From Paludibaculum sp. (lineage in GTDB: Bacteria > Acidobacteriota > Terriglobia > Bryobacterales > Bryobacteraceae), in NCBI GenBank assembly GCA_029973955.1, contig JARKQJ010000051.1, positions 27,154 to 91,153 of the forward strand: 64,000 nt of DNA. Direction: 5' to 3'. Shown piece after piece: positions 1 to 11,765 of this stretch. The translations under genes and the position numbers were made by a program. The notes under the pieces are model-generated. The model had not been told where the DNA came from. It worked only from the letters and a program-made list of their open reading frames with translations, and made no database searches. Each line of letters opens with the position of its first letter. Position 1 is the stretch's first letter.

Positions 1-1968
<1,968 letters not shown>

Positions 1969-2415
1969 GGTCGTGCATCTCCTTTCTCATAGCCGCAATT
2001 CGGCGATGAGGCGGCGCCAGCGCGGGCTGCCGCTTCACACGCCGATCGTGCGCGCCGGGAAACGCGACGAGCTACGAGGCCGTGCAAAGGGGCGCGCCGG
2101 TTCAGGCGGGCCATTGAGGTGGGATGAGCGCTTGGCTGGCGGGCCGCCGCGCGACGTCTTCATTCCGTCGCGGGAGGCCGGCCCGGCGCCCTAGGGCAGG
2201 ACGAACGAGATCAACCGGTCAACACACGCGACTGAAGAAAAGGACGCCCGCGGCGAACCCACCAGCAAAGGGGGCTCGTCCCGCAAGGTCATCGAACTAC
2301 TGCCATCAGTCGTCTTCATACGATTTGTCTGGAGCTTTGAGCTCCACGCCCAGGATAGCCCGGCCTGCGAAGACCGGTCAACCAGGCGCGGCATTTTTGA
2401 TCGCTTCGTGCGCGC

Positions 2416-3021
2416 TCACGCCGGATTGCGCAGCAGGTAGACGGCGACTTCGGCCATGAGGTTGGGCATGGCGGTGCCTCGGGTGTGGCCGGAGAGGAAC
2501 ATGCGCTTTTCCACGGTCCAGTGCTGGTCGCGCATCGATTCCTCGAAGTCCTCGATGGTGAGGAAGTGGACGTTCGGCGAGTCGTGCCAGCCGTAGGGGA
2601 AGAGGCGGGTGCGCGGCGCGCCGCCGCTGAAGAGGTGGCTCAGCCGGACGCGCCAGTGGCCGAAGTTCGGAAACGCCACCACGGCATAGCGGCCGATGCG
2701 GAGGATCTCTTTGAGTACCTCCAGGGGGTGCCGCAGCTCCTGCAGGGTCTGGCTGAGAATGACGTAGTCGAAGGCGCCGTCCGGGTACTCCTTCAGGCTG
2801 TTTTCCAGGTCGCCCTGATAGACGGTGACGCCGCGCGCGATGGCCTGCTGCACCAGTTCACGCTTCAACTCCACGCCGCGCGCTTCCACGCGCTTGTTGG
2901 CCTTCAGCCACTGCAGCAGAGATCCGTCGCCGCAGCCGAGGTCGAGCACGCGCGCGCCTTCCGGGATGAGTTCGCTGATCAGGGCGTAGTCGCTGCGCCC
3001 CAGCACTTCCCTCACCTGCAT
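2416..3021 (-). CDS. metW: Methionine biosynthesis protein MetW (SAM-dependent methyltransferase fold)
   Basis: [52 protein letters not shown]; overlaps the end of metX. Confidence 0.92.
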   Translation of the reverse strand: MQVREVLGRSDYALISELIPEGARVLDLGCGDGSLLQWLKANKRVEARGVELKRELVQQAIARGVTVYQGDLENSLKEYPDGAFDYVILSQTLQELRHPLEVLKEILRIGRYAVVAFPNFGHWRVRLSHLFSGGAPRTRLFPYGWHDSPNVHFLTIEDFEESMRDQHWTVEKRMFLSGHTRGTAMPNLMAEVAVYLLRNPA

Positions 3022-4133
3022 GGGACACCTCCGCGGAACTCCCGCTGGCAGCGGCTTAGGAAGCCCTTCACAATCTCGGTCTGCTCGCCTACGTCCACCA
3101 GGAATGCGTCATGGCCGTAGTTAGAGGAGAGCTCGCAGTAGGTGACGTCGTGGTTCCTGCTTCTCAAAGCGTTCACGATCTCCTGAGACTGGTAGGAGGG
3201 GTAGAGCCAGTCCGAGGTGAAGCTGATCACCAGGAAGCGCGACGTGGCCCGCTCCAGAGAGGCGGCCAGTGAAGGCGCATCCGCTGAGAGGTCGAAGTAA
3301 TCCATTGCCTTGGTGATGTAGAGGTAAGAGTTCGCGTCAAAGCGGCCGACGAACTGGGAGCCGCGGTAGCGGAGGTAGCTCTCCACTTCGAAGTCGACCT
3401 CGAAGGCGTAGCTGAACTCCTGGCGGTTGCGCAGGCGGCGGCCGAACTTCTCGCGCATGCTCTCGTCGGACATGTACGTGATGTGGCCCACCATGCGCGC
3501 CACGGACAACCCACGTGCGGGCAGTTTGCCGCCGTAGTAGTCGCCGCCGGCGAAGTCCGGGTCCATCATGATGGCCTGGCGGCCGGTTTCGTTGAAGGCG
3601 ATCTGCTGCGCGCTGTGCCGCGCGGTGGAGGCGATGGGGATGCACGCCTCGACGCTCTCGGGATAGGCCACGGCCCACTCCAGCGCCTGCATGCCGCCCA
3701 TGGAGCCGCCGCTCACCGCCAGAAGCCGGGCGATGCCCAGGTGGTCCACCAACTGCTTCTGCAACCGGACCATGTCGGAGATGCTGATGCCGGGGAATCG
3801 CAACCCATAGGGCCGCTGGCTACCCGGCTCATCCGAACTGGGGCCCGTGGTGCCCCGGCACCCGCCGAGCACGTTGGAACAGATGACGAAGTAGCGGTCC
3901 GTGTCGAACGCCTTCCCGGGCCCGATCATGTTGTCCCACCAGCCCGGCTTGCCTTCGTGGTCGATGCCCGCGGCGTGGGCGTCGCCGGTGAAGGCGTGCA
4001 GCACCAGAATGGCGTTGGTCCTGGTCTCGTTCAGACGGCCGTAGGTTTCGTAGGCCACCTGCAAGCCGCGCAAAGTCTCACCCGAGTCGAGCAGGAGTGA
4101 ATCAAAATGGGCGAACTGCGTTTCCGTGGTCAT
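3012..4133 (-). CDS. metX: Homoserine O-acetyltransferase
   Basis: Alpha/beta hydrolase with [39 protein letters not shown]; directly followed by metW. Confidence 0.95.
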   Translation of the reverse strand: MTTETQFAHFDSLLLDSGETLRGLQVAYETYGRLNETRTNAILVLHAFTGDAHAAGIDHEGKPGWWDNMIGPGKAFDTDRYFVICSNVLGGCRGTTGPSSDEPGSQRPYGLRFPGISISDMVRLQKQLVDHLGIARLLAVSGGSMGGMQALEWAVAYPESVEACIPIASTARHSAQQIAFNETGRQAIMMDPDFAGGDYYGGKLPARGLSVARMVGHITYMSDESMREKFGRRLRNRQEFSYAFEVDFEVESYLRYRGSQFVGRFDANSYLYITKAMDYFDLSADAPSLAASLERATSRFLVISFTSDWLYPSYQSQEIVNALRSRNHDVTYCELSSNYGHDAFLVDVGEQTEIVKGFLSRCQREFRGGVPCR

Positions 4134-4221
4134 CGGGCTATCGAATCTTCATCTTAGCGTGACCCACACCGAGGTAGCCGATTGTTGTGAACGAACAGGT
4201 CGGTTGAAACGTATATGTTGC

Positions 4222-6639
4222 ATGCCGGTTCTCGCCGACGCCCGCCTCGCCGTGCGCCAAATCCGCCGCACCGCCGGATTGAGCGCCACGGCGATTCTCT
4301 CGATTGCGCTTGGGATCGGCGCCGCAACGGCCATCTTCAGCGTGGTGCATGGCGTCATCATCGATCCGTTCCCCTACCGTGACGTCGATTCGCTGGTCTC
4401 CATCGCCGTGCGCAATCCTGCCCAGCGCGGGGCCCGCACAGGCTACACGGTGGACCAGTTCCTGGAGATCCAGCGCCGCAGCCGCATCTTTACCGGTTTG
4501 ACGGTCTCTACCATCTCAGACGTTCTGTGGGCCGGCGCCGGAGACCCGCAACAGTTGCGCGGGAACCACACGACCTTCCACGGCCTGGAATTGATGGGCG
4601 TAGCGCCGGTTGCCGGGCGGATCTTCACCGAGGCCGACGGCGCGGACAACGCCGAATCCGTGTGTGTGCTGGGTTACCGTTTCTGGCAACGGCAGTTCGG
4701 CGGGGACTCCGCGGTGGTGGGCCGCACCCTTACTTTGAACGGCAAGCAGCGGACAGTGGTGGGCGTCATGCCTCCGCGTTTCATGTGGCGCGGCGCGGAC
4801 GTCTACCTGCCGGTGCACTTCCGGCAGGGCGAGTCTCCCGAAGGCGTGAGGTACACGCATGTGCTCGGGCGATTGAGGCCGGGCGTCACCGCGGCGGAAG
4901 CGGAAACCGACCTGCGGCCGATCATCGAGGACTTGAGCCGCAGCGAGCCGGGCGCGTTCCCGGAGAAGTTCAGGGTGGGCCTGATGACGTTCGCGGAGAC
5001 CTTCCCCAGCGGCATCCGTCGCGAGCTATACCTGCTACTGGCCTCCGTGGGCCTGCTTTTGCTGATCGCCTGCGCGAACGTGTCGAACCTGTTGCTGGCG
5101 CGCGGGCTGGCCAGAGGCACTGAGATGGCGGTGCGGCTCTCCGTGGGCGCGCCGCGTGGGCGGCTGATCTCGCAGTTGCTCACAGAGAGTGTCGTGCTGG
5201 CGCTGGTGGGCTGCGCGTTGGGGGTGCTGCTGGCATGGGTGGGCATGAAGGCGATCCTGACCGTGGTGCCGCCCTTCACAATTCCCGACGAGAGCGAAGT
5301 GCGGATCCACCTGCCGGTGCTGGGGTTCTCCCTGGGGCTCACCGTGCTTTCGGCGTTGATCTTCGGCCTGGGACCGGCGATCGCCGCAACGAAGTCGAAC
5401 CTGACGGATGCATTGCGCTCGGGCGGAAAAGGCGCGGTGGCGGGCCGCGGCCACGGCCTGGCGCGCGGCGCCCTGGTGGTGACAGAAGTGGCGCTCTCCG
5501 TCGTTCTGTTGACGAGCGCCGGGCTGATGGTCCGTTCGCTGCTTGCCGCCGAGGGCGAAGAACTGGGCATCCGGACCAACAGCCTTCTCACACTGCGCGT
5601 GCCGCTCTCCACCACGCGCTACCCGGAGAGCGGCAAGCGCGTTGAGACCATGGAGGTTCTCCTGGAACGCCTCAACACGACGCCCGGGATTGTGGAAGCG
5701 GCGGCCAACACCTCCTGGCATCCGCTGGGGAACTTCTCGGCGCCCGTCCTGGTTCCAGCGCGCCCGCAAGCGCAAAGCCCGCGCGTGACGCTGAACCCGG
5801 TGAGCAGCCGCTACCTGAGCGTTTACGGCATCCCACTGAAGAGCGGCCGCGGCCTCACGCAGGCCGACGTCAACCAGCAGCGCCATGTGGCCGTGGTCAG
5901 CGAGCGCTTCGTGCGTAGCTTATTCCCCGACGGCGCGGTGCTTGGGCAGTGGATCGACATTCCGGTGCTCAAGCAGCCGCCGGTAAAGCTCGCCGACGCC
6001 CGCCTGGAGATCGTCGGCGTGGTGGCGGACACGGCGGGCGGCGGGCTGGAAGAGCAGCGGCCGGAGCTGTACCTGCCGCACTCGTTGATCGGGTTGTCGG
6101 AGTGCCTCACCATTCGTTCGGCGGCAGCAGATCCGATGATGGTTCTGCCAACGGTGCGTGCGGTGATCCGATCGCTCGACCGGGACCAACCGGTGACACA
6201 GGTGCGCACGGTGGAAGCCCGCATCAGCGAAGAACTCATGGCCAGCCGCCGCTTCAATGCCGTGCTGTTTGGCGTCTTCTCGGTGCTCGGTCTCACGCTG
6301 GCGGCAGTGGGCATCTACGGCGTGATGGCGAACTCGGTCAGCCGGCGGACCAATGAGATCGGCGTGCGGATGGCGATGGGTGCGAATGAGTGGGACATCT
6401 ACCGGCTGGTGATCGGAGAAGGAGGCCGGTTGCTGGGGGTGGGCGTGGTGGTGGGCTCGCTTGCCGCGATTGCCTCCGCGCGCCTGCTGACGCAATTGGT
6501 GTGGCGGGCGCGGGTCTTCGATCCCATCACCATCGGGGCGGTCGCGTTCCTTTTGGTGGCAGTGGGCCTGGCGGCCTGCTGGCTGCCGGCGCGGCGCGGC
6601 TCCCGGCTGGATCCGATGAGCGCACTGCGCTCCGAGTGA
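4222..6639 (+). CDS. ADOP-family ABC transporter permease (MacB_PCD/FtsX duplicated)
   Basis: ORF 4126-6639, likely ATG at 4222: MPVLADARLAVRQIRRTAGLSATAILSIALGIGAATAIFSVV; two FtsX-type TM blocks, C-terminal LPARRGSRLDPMSALRSE. Confidence 0.9.
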   Translation: MPVLADARLAVRQIRRTAGLSATAILSIALGIGAATAIFSVVHGVIIDPFPYRDVDSLVSIAVRNPAQRGARTGYTVDQFLEIQRRSRIFTGLTVSTISDVLWAGAGDPQQLRGNHTTFHGLELMGVAPVAGRIFTEADGADNAESVCVLGYRFWQRQFGGDSAVVGRTLTLNGKQRTVVGVMPPRFMWRGADVYLPVHFRQGESPEGVRYTHVLGRLRPGVTAAEAETDLRPIIEDLSRSEPGAFPEKFRVGLMTFAETFPSGIRRELYLLLASVGLLLLIACANVSNLLLARGLARGTEMAVRLSVGAPRGRLISQLLTESVVLALVGCALGVLLAWVGMKAILTVVPPFTIPDESEVRIHLPVLGFSLGLTVLSALIFGLGPAIAATKSNLTDALRSGGKGAVAGRGHGLARGALVVTEVALSVVLLTSAGLMVRSLLAAEGEELGIRTNSLLTLRVPLSTTRYPESGKRVETMEVLLERLNTTPGIVEAAANTSWHPLGNFSAPVLVPARPQAQSPRVTLNPVSSRYLSVYGIPLKSGRGLTQADVNQQRHVAVVSERFVRSLFPDGAVLGQWIDIPVLKQPPVKLADARLEIVGVVADTAGGGLEEQRPELYLPHSLIGLSECLTIRSAAADPMMVLPTVRAVIRSLDRDQPVTQVRTVEARISEELMASRRFNAVLFGVFSVLGLTLAAVGIYGVMANSVSRRTNEIGVRMAMGANEWDIYRLVIGEGGRLLGVGVVVGSLAAIASARLLTQLVWRARVFDPITIGAVAFLLVAVGLAACWLPARRGSRLDPMSALRSE

Positions 6640-6674
6640 CCCGGCCGAAGGGCCGCCCCTATAATCAAGAGACG

Positions 6675-8225
6675 ATGCTCTCCCGGCGAGCGCTGCTGCG
6701 CACGGCCGCCTCGACGGCCGCCACCCCATTCCTGCGAGCCTCCGCGAAGCGCCCGAACTTTCTCTTCGTCCTGGCCGACGATCAATCGTATCCCCATGCC
6801 GGCGCCTACGGGTGCCCCGGCATCCGCACGCCCGCCTTCGACCGCGTCGCCCGCGAAGGGGTCCTGTTCCAGAACTCCTTCTGCGCCTCGCCCTCCTGCA
6901 CGCCTTCGCGCAGCGCCATTCTGACGGGCCGGCGCATGTGGCAACTGGAAGAGGCCGGACTGCTCTACGGCACCATGCCGCCGAAGTACCCGCTGGCCAC
7001 GCATCTGCTGGAGGACTCCGGCTATCACGTCGGCTTCACCGGCAAGGCGTGGGCGCCGGGCGACTGGCGCGCGGCCGGCCTGAAGCGCCATCCCGTGGGC
7101 AAGGAGTACAACTCGCGCCTGCATGCCGTGAAGCCGCGGCCTGGCATCGATCCAAGGGACTATGCGGCCAACTTTGCGGACTTCCTCGCCGCCCGTCCCG
7201 CCGATGCGCCGTTCTTCTTCTGGCTCGGCTCCACGGAGCCGCATCGCGCCTACGGCAAGGGCTCCGGCCTGGCCGCCGGACACAAGCTCGATGAGGTCCG
7301 TGTCCCCGCCTACTGGCCGGACACCCCAGAGACGCGCAGCGACATCCTCGACTACTACGCCGAGATCGAGTGGCTGGACCAGCAGCTTGGCCGAGCGCTC
7401 ACTCATCTTGAGAAGGCGGGCGAACTCGACAACACCCTCATCGTGGTCACCAGCGACAACGGCATGCCCTTCCCCCGTTCCAAGGTGAACCTCTACGACC
7501 GCGGCGTGCACATGCCGCTGGCGATGCGCTGGGGCCACCGCATCCGGCCCGGGCGCACGGTGGACGACTTCGTCGAGCACACGGATTTCGCGCCGACTTT
7601 TCTCGCCGCCGCCGGCCTGGCGCCCGCGCCTGGCATGGCCGGACGCAGTCTGCTGCCGCTGCTCGATTCGACACGTTCCGGGCAGATCGAGCCGCATCGC
7701 GACGCGGCTTTCACGGGCTTCGAGCGCCATGTCATGGCCCGCCCGGACGGCGCCACATACCCCATGCGCTCCATCCGCACGGACCACCACATCTACATCC
7801 GCAACTTCGCGCCGGAGCGCTGGCCCACCGGCGGCGATTTTCTCTCTTCCAACCGGACGCCGCACGGCGATGTCGACGCGGGCCCCATCGTGGATCACAT
7901 GCTCGAACCGCAGACGCGAGAGCGGTTCCCGCGGCAATATGAACTCTGCTTTGGAAAGCGCCCGGCGGAGGAGTTCTACGACCTGCGCAGCGATCCGGAC
8001 CAGGTCAACAATCTCGCCGCGAAGAACCCGCCCGAGATGGCCGCGCATCGCCAACGGCTCGAAGCGATGCTGCGCAAGACGGGCGACCCGCGCATCGAAG
8101 GCCGCGATCCGTGGCAGAACTATATCTACTACCAGTCCGGCGGCTACGGCGCGTCGTTCAACCGCAGCCTGCCGGAGGCCGAGAGAGCCAGGTTCCGCGA
8201 ATTGCCGCGGGCCAAGCCCGAGTAG
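6675..8225 (+). CDS. Secreted sulfatase
   Basis: ATG at 6675; Tat-like N terminus (MLSRRALLRTAASTAATPFL); RPNFLFVLADDQSYPHAGAYGCPGIRTP; formylglycine motif CTPSR in SPSCTPSRSAILTGR. Confidence 0.93.
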   Translation: MLSRRALLRTAASTAATPFLRASAKRPNFLFVLADDQSYPHAGAYGCPGIRTPAFDRVAREGVLFQNSFCASPSCTPSRSAILTGRRMWQLEEAGLLYGTMPPKYPLATHLLEDSGYHVGFTGKAWAPGDWRAAGLKRHPVGKEYNSRLHAVKPRPGIDPRDYAANFADFLAARPADAPFFFWLGSTEPHRAYGKGSGLAAGHKLDEVRVPAYWPDTPETRSDILDYYAEIEWLDQQLGRALTHLEKAGELDNTLIVVTSDNGMPFPRSKVNLYDRGVHMPLAMRWGHRIRPGRTVDDFVEHTDFAPTFLAAAGLAPAPGMAGRSLLPLLDSTRSGQIEPHRDAAFTGFERHVMARPDGATYPMRSIRTDHHIYIRNFAPERWPTGGDFLSSNRTPHGDVDAGPIVDHMLEPQTRERFPRQYELCFGKRPAEEFYDLRSDPDQVNNLAAKNPPEMAAHRQRLEAMLRKTGDPRIEGRDPWQNYIYYQSGGYGASFNRSLPEAERARFRELPRAKPE

Positions 8226-8232
8226 CCGCCGC

Positions 8233-9168
8233 TCAGCGTCCGAGGCCGCCCGCGCGGAACGGCACGCTGACGCCTACGGTGAGCGCCCCGCCGGCGTGCG
8301 TGTCTGTGCCTCGCACATAGGCCGTGTAGTTGGCGAACAGATCCACGCGGTCGAAGGAATAGGAGAGCCCGCCGCCGGCGCGCCAATGATTGTCGCGCAG
8401 CAGCCGGTCGTGTTCGGCCAAGCGCTCAGGGGTGTCGATCTCGCCCGGAAAGACCAGGCCGGACGGAGGCAGGGAACCGCTGCGCAGGCCACCATGCGTC
8501 CGCTGCCAGCCGGAGTAGCCGCGCAGCACCAGCCGGCGCTTCACGACGTAGTTGCCTTCCACGGAAAAGTTGCTGCGGTTGTTGGGCAGGTCCAAGGAAC
8601 GTTCCACAAAGGCGTAGGTGTAGCGTTCCTGCACGGTGAGGTTCTCGGCGAGTCTGTCCAGACGCTGGCCCGCGTCGAGGCCCAAGCGCACCTCCTTGAG
8701 GTTCCGGCCCAGCGTCGCCTCGCCGCGGTAGCCGTAGCTGTGGCTCGGCACGCCGGCGGAGATGAGCGGCGTGAGAGCGAAGTTGCCGTTCAGCAGGTTG
8801 TAGCGCGCCGAGAAGCCGAAGTCCTGCCAGCCCTTCTGCCAGCAGTGGCACTGATCGATCGGGAGGTACGGAAATGGCGGAGGCGGCGGATTTGAGTCGG
8901 TGTATTTGGAGAAGACAAACGGCAACCCGACCGTGAAGGAGAGGCGCTGGGTCAGCGCATAGTCGCCCTCCACAAACACGGCCATGTTCAGGCTCTGCCC
9001 GCCTTCGATCAGGGTCCCGTCGGTGAGCCGGTGCCCTGAATTCCCGATGCGCTGATAGCTGATGGTCACCGCGCCGGAGCCGGCGGGCGGCGCCCAGGCC
9101 TGGCCCGCTGCCGTGAGACACACGACACCCAGGCACAACAACTTCGCCCGAACTACCGCGAGGCTCAT
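8233..9168 (-). CDS. Putative outer-membrane protein/transporter-like beta-barrel, unknown function
   Basis: ATG at 9168 (MSLAVVRAKLLCLGVVCLTAAGQAWA signal peptide); alternating beta-strand pattern; ATGA overlap with upstream gene. Confidence 0.7.
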   Translation of the reverse strand: MSLAVVRAKLLCLGVVCLTAAGQAWAPPAGSGAVTISYQRIGNSGHRLTDGTLIEGGQSLNMAVFVEGDYALTQRLSFTVGLPFVFSKYTDSNPPPPPFPYLPIDQCHCWQKGWQDFGFSARYNLLNGNFALTPLISAGVPSHSYGYRGEATLGRNLKEVRLGLDAGQRLDRLAENLTVQERYTYAFVERSLDLPNNRSNFSVEGNYVVKRRLVLRGYSGWQRTHGGLRSGSLPPSGLVFPGEIDTPERLAEHDRLLRDNHWRAGGGLSYSFDRVDLFANYTAYVRGTDTHAGGALTVGVSVPFRAGGLGR

Positions 9169-9698
9169 ATCGACGGGTAGGCCGCCTTCGAGTGCGTCTT
9201 CCTTTGAGCTGCCAATGCCTGGTCCACCGCGTCCAGCACAGCCGGGCCCTTGGCCGGGGCCTTCAGCACCACCGGATACTCCTGCCGGCTGCGCTTCCAT
9301 TCTTCCTCGGAAGGATTGGCGACGACAGGCATCAGGCTGGAGCGCTGCGGCAGCCTGCGTCTGGCGGCGGAGGCGTCGGCAATGCCCACCACCACCAGGT
9401 CCCAGCCACCCTGGCTGAGCGCACGGTCGAACTCCGCGGCGGTTGCAACTGTCGTCGGGCGGTAGCCGTTCTTCCTGAGCACTTCTTCGATGCCGGCGCC
9501 GCGCCCCTGTGGCTGGCCCAGTAATCCGCTGTAAATCAGAATGGAGGCGGGCTTGCGGGCCAGGGGCGCGCGCTGAAATCGAGTGCCCCGGCTCACTACC
9601 AGGAACTTGTCACCGCACGCCGGCAACTCCTCTACGCACCCGAGACCAAGCAATAACGCAACGGCCCCAACCAACAGCGTCTTCCGCATACGCCTCAT
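9165..9698 (-). CDS. Putative secreted lipoprotein with receiver-like Rossmann domain
   Basis: MRRMRKTLLVGAVALLLGLGC lipobox-like; CGDKFLVVSRG; WDLVVVGIADA; ends VLDAVDQALAAQRKTH. Confidence 0.65.
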   Translation of the reverse strand: MRRMRKTLLVGAVALLLGLGCVEELPACGDKFLVVSRGTRFQRAPLARKPASILIYSGLLGQPQGRGAGIEEVLRKNGYRPTTVATAAEFDRALSQGGWDLVVVGIADASAARRRLPQRSSLMPVVANPSEEEWKRSRQEYPVVLKAPAKGPAVLDAVDQALAAQRKTHSKAAYPSI

Positions 9699-9709
9699 TC
9701 CTCCTGAAC

Positions 9710-11587
9710 TCACGCACCCAAACCGACCTGCCGGACCAGTTCCTGGAAAGCCGGCTCCTGCCGGAATCCATCCCACACCCGGTCCACTTTCAGGAAGACC
9801 ACGCCGGGCGAGCGATCCTCCAGCGCCAGCCGCAACTGTTCCAGCGCCTCATCCCGACGGCCCAGCCGCGCATAGCCACGGGCGAAATCGAGCGGGGAGA
9901 CATAAAAACTCGCGGCCGCCCGCTCTTTCAATCCCTCGATCTCGATGGCGGCACTCAACCGCAGCATCTCGGCATAGCCGCGCTCGCCGCGGGCGGTGGC
10001 GGCCAGGCTCCGGACGCGGCCATCGTCAGCGCCGGACATCGCGTAGCCCGTGGCCACCAGGGCGATGGCCTCATCGAATCGCTTTTGCGCACGCCGTACC
10101 TCGGCCAGCCCGAAATACGACCGGTCTTCCTCCGGAAAATCCCGCATGATCGCTTCGTAGATCGATGCCGCTTCGTCCAGCCGGCCCAGGCAAGCGAGCA
10201 TGTCCGCTTCCTGCCTGCGCCAGGAAGGAGAGATCGGGTCAAGCGACAACCCCTTCCGGATGAGGCGTAACGCACCCTCGGCATCCCCGGCCGCCCAACG
10301 CTCCATGGCATGGCCGCCTACCACTTCCACCGCCCGCGCACCCACTCCGCGGGCACTGATCTCGAACTCCCGTTCGGCGGCCTCCCAATCCCAGCGGTGA
10401 AAAAGGGCCTCGCTGGCCAGTTCCAGGTGGGGCTCCGCCAGCAAGCCGTCGAGCACCAGAGCCTGCTGCGCGTAACTTCTCACCAGCGGCCAGGCATCGG
10501 CCGGCCGCATATAGCCGTCCATCGCCGTGACGGAGTAGTTTGCCGCCAGCATGCCATAGGCCAGAGCGAATTTCGAGTCCAGCTCCGTGGCCTGGATCAG
10601 CAGTTCGCGCGCGGTGCGGTAGCCCTCTTCATCGCCCTTCTCCTGGTGGAACAGCGCCCGCTGGTAGAGTTCGGCGGCTTGTGGGTTCTGGGTAGTGTGG
10701 CGCGCCAGGCGTTGGCGGTCCGGGCCGCTCAACTTCAGCCGGATGCCGTCATCCACGATCGCCGCGGCGATCTCGTCCTGCAGCCGCCAAAGTTCGCCGG
10801 CATGGCGGTCGTAGCGCTGAGTCCAAAGCACGTTGCCGCGGCGGACATCCACTAACTCCACGCGAACGCTCACCAGGCCGGCCTGGCGCACGACTTTGCC
10901 GCTGACCACAGCATCCACTTGCAGCTTTGCCCCCAGGGCCCGCGGCTCCGCGCCGCCCCCCTTGAACCGGCCCACGGCACTGCTCGGCCGCACAGTCAAC
11001 GCCGGCACCTCGGCAACCTGCTGAATCAGACTGTCCGTCAGGCCGTCGCTCAGGTCCGCCAGCTCGGCATCGTTGGCGGCGCTTTCAAAAGGCAGGATCG
11101 CCAACACCCGGATCCCGGTGTCCCGCATCCAATAGAATCCGGCTCCCGCCGCCAGGCCGGCCGCCGCCGTGCCACAGGCGGCCAGCAGCCAGCGCCGGCT
11201 CTTTGCAGGCTCGGGCGGTTCGTCCCGCGGGATTTCAGCCGGCTCCTCTGTCCGCCAAGTCACCACCACCTCCGGCAGGAAGCGGTAGCCCCTTTTCGAC
11301 AGGGTTTCGATGTACCGGGGCTGGGCAGCTTCGTCGCAAAGCGCGCTACGAATCTGCCGGATGCACGAATTCAGCCCAGCGTCGAACTCCACCGTGACGT
11401 CGCCGCCCCACAACTCCTCCTGGATTCGCTGCCGCGTGATGAGGAGTCCGGGACTGGATGCCAGCAACGCCAGCACCCGAAACGGCTGCGGCTGCAACTT
11501 CAGCGGCAGGCCGTGTTTGCGCAGCTCACTCGTCATCAGGTCGAGTTCATATGGGCCAAACCCCAGCAAATGGGCCTGTCGACTCAT
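9710..11587 (-). CDS. Membrane-tethered winged-helix (OmpR/CadC-type) transcriptional regulator with TPR repeats
   Basis: N-terminal wHTH (LKLQPQPFRVLALLASSPGLLITRQRIQEELWGGDVTVEFDAGLNSCIRQIRSAL...YIETLSKRGYRF), one TM segment, C-terminal TPR. Confidence 0.88.
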   Translation of the reverse strand: MSRQAHLLGFGPYELDLMTSELRKHGLPLKLQPQPFRVLALLASSPGLLITRQRIQEELWGGDVTVEFDAGLNSCIRQIRSALCDEAAQPRYIETLSKRGYRFLPEVVVTWRTEEPAEIPRDEPPEPAKSRRWLLAACGTAAAGLAAGAGFYWMRDTGIRVLAILPFESAANDAELADLSDGLTDSLIQQVAEVPALTVRPSSAVGRFKGGGAEPRALGAKLQVDAVVSGKVVRQAGLVSVRVELVDVRRGNVLWTQRYDRHAGELWRLQDEIAAAIVDDGIRLKLSGPDRQRLARHTTQNPQAAELYQRALFHQEKGDEEGYRTARELLIQATELDSKFALAYGMLAANYSVTAMDGYMRPADAWPLVRSYAQQALVLDGLLAEPHLELASEALFHRWDWEAAEREFEISARGVGARAVEVVGGHAMERWAAGDAEGALRLIRKGLSLDPISPSWRRQEADMLACLGRLDEAASIYEAIMRDFPEEDRSYFGLAEVRRAQKRFDEAIALVATGYAMSGADDGRVRSLAATARGERGYAEMLRLSAAIEIEGLKERAAASFYVSPLDFARGYARLGRRDEALEQLRLALEDRSPGVVFLKVDRVWDGFRQEPAFQELVRQVGLGA

Positions 11588-11765
11588 GGCCTCACTCCAG
11601 TAACCCGTGACTTTTCAACCACTTGGACCTTCAGATAAGGCTCAGAAAGTATTCATGACGGAAATGCCCAGGTTGACCGGATACTACCACAAAACGACGC
11701 CGACGCCAATCTGGGGCATGAGCTTTCACGGTGCCGGCGCCGCCCACCAACCAAAGGAGTACTAG

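Noticed and set aside
2191-2394. 67-aa minus ORF and an open plus frame between mgtA and metW
   Set aside because: No start signal, no family resemblance and composition consistent with non-coding DNA.
4134-4221. SAM-type riboswitch upstream of metX
   Set aside because: Only ~90 bp lies between metX and the divergent ADOP gene and no SAM-I/II/SAH-like motif was recognisable.
6399-8054. 551-aa minus-strand ORF
   Set aside because: Antisense to the sulfatase, which has clear family motifs.
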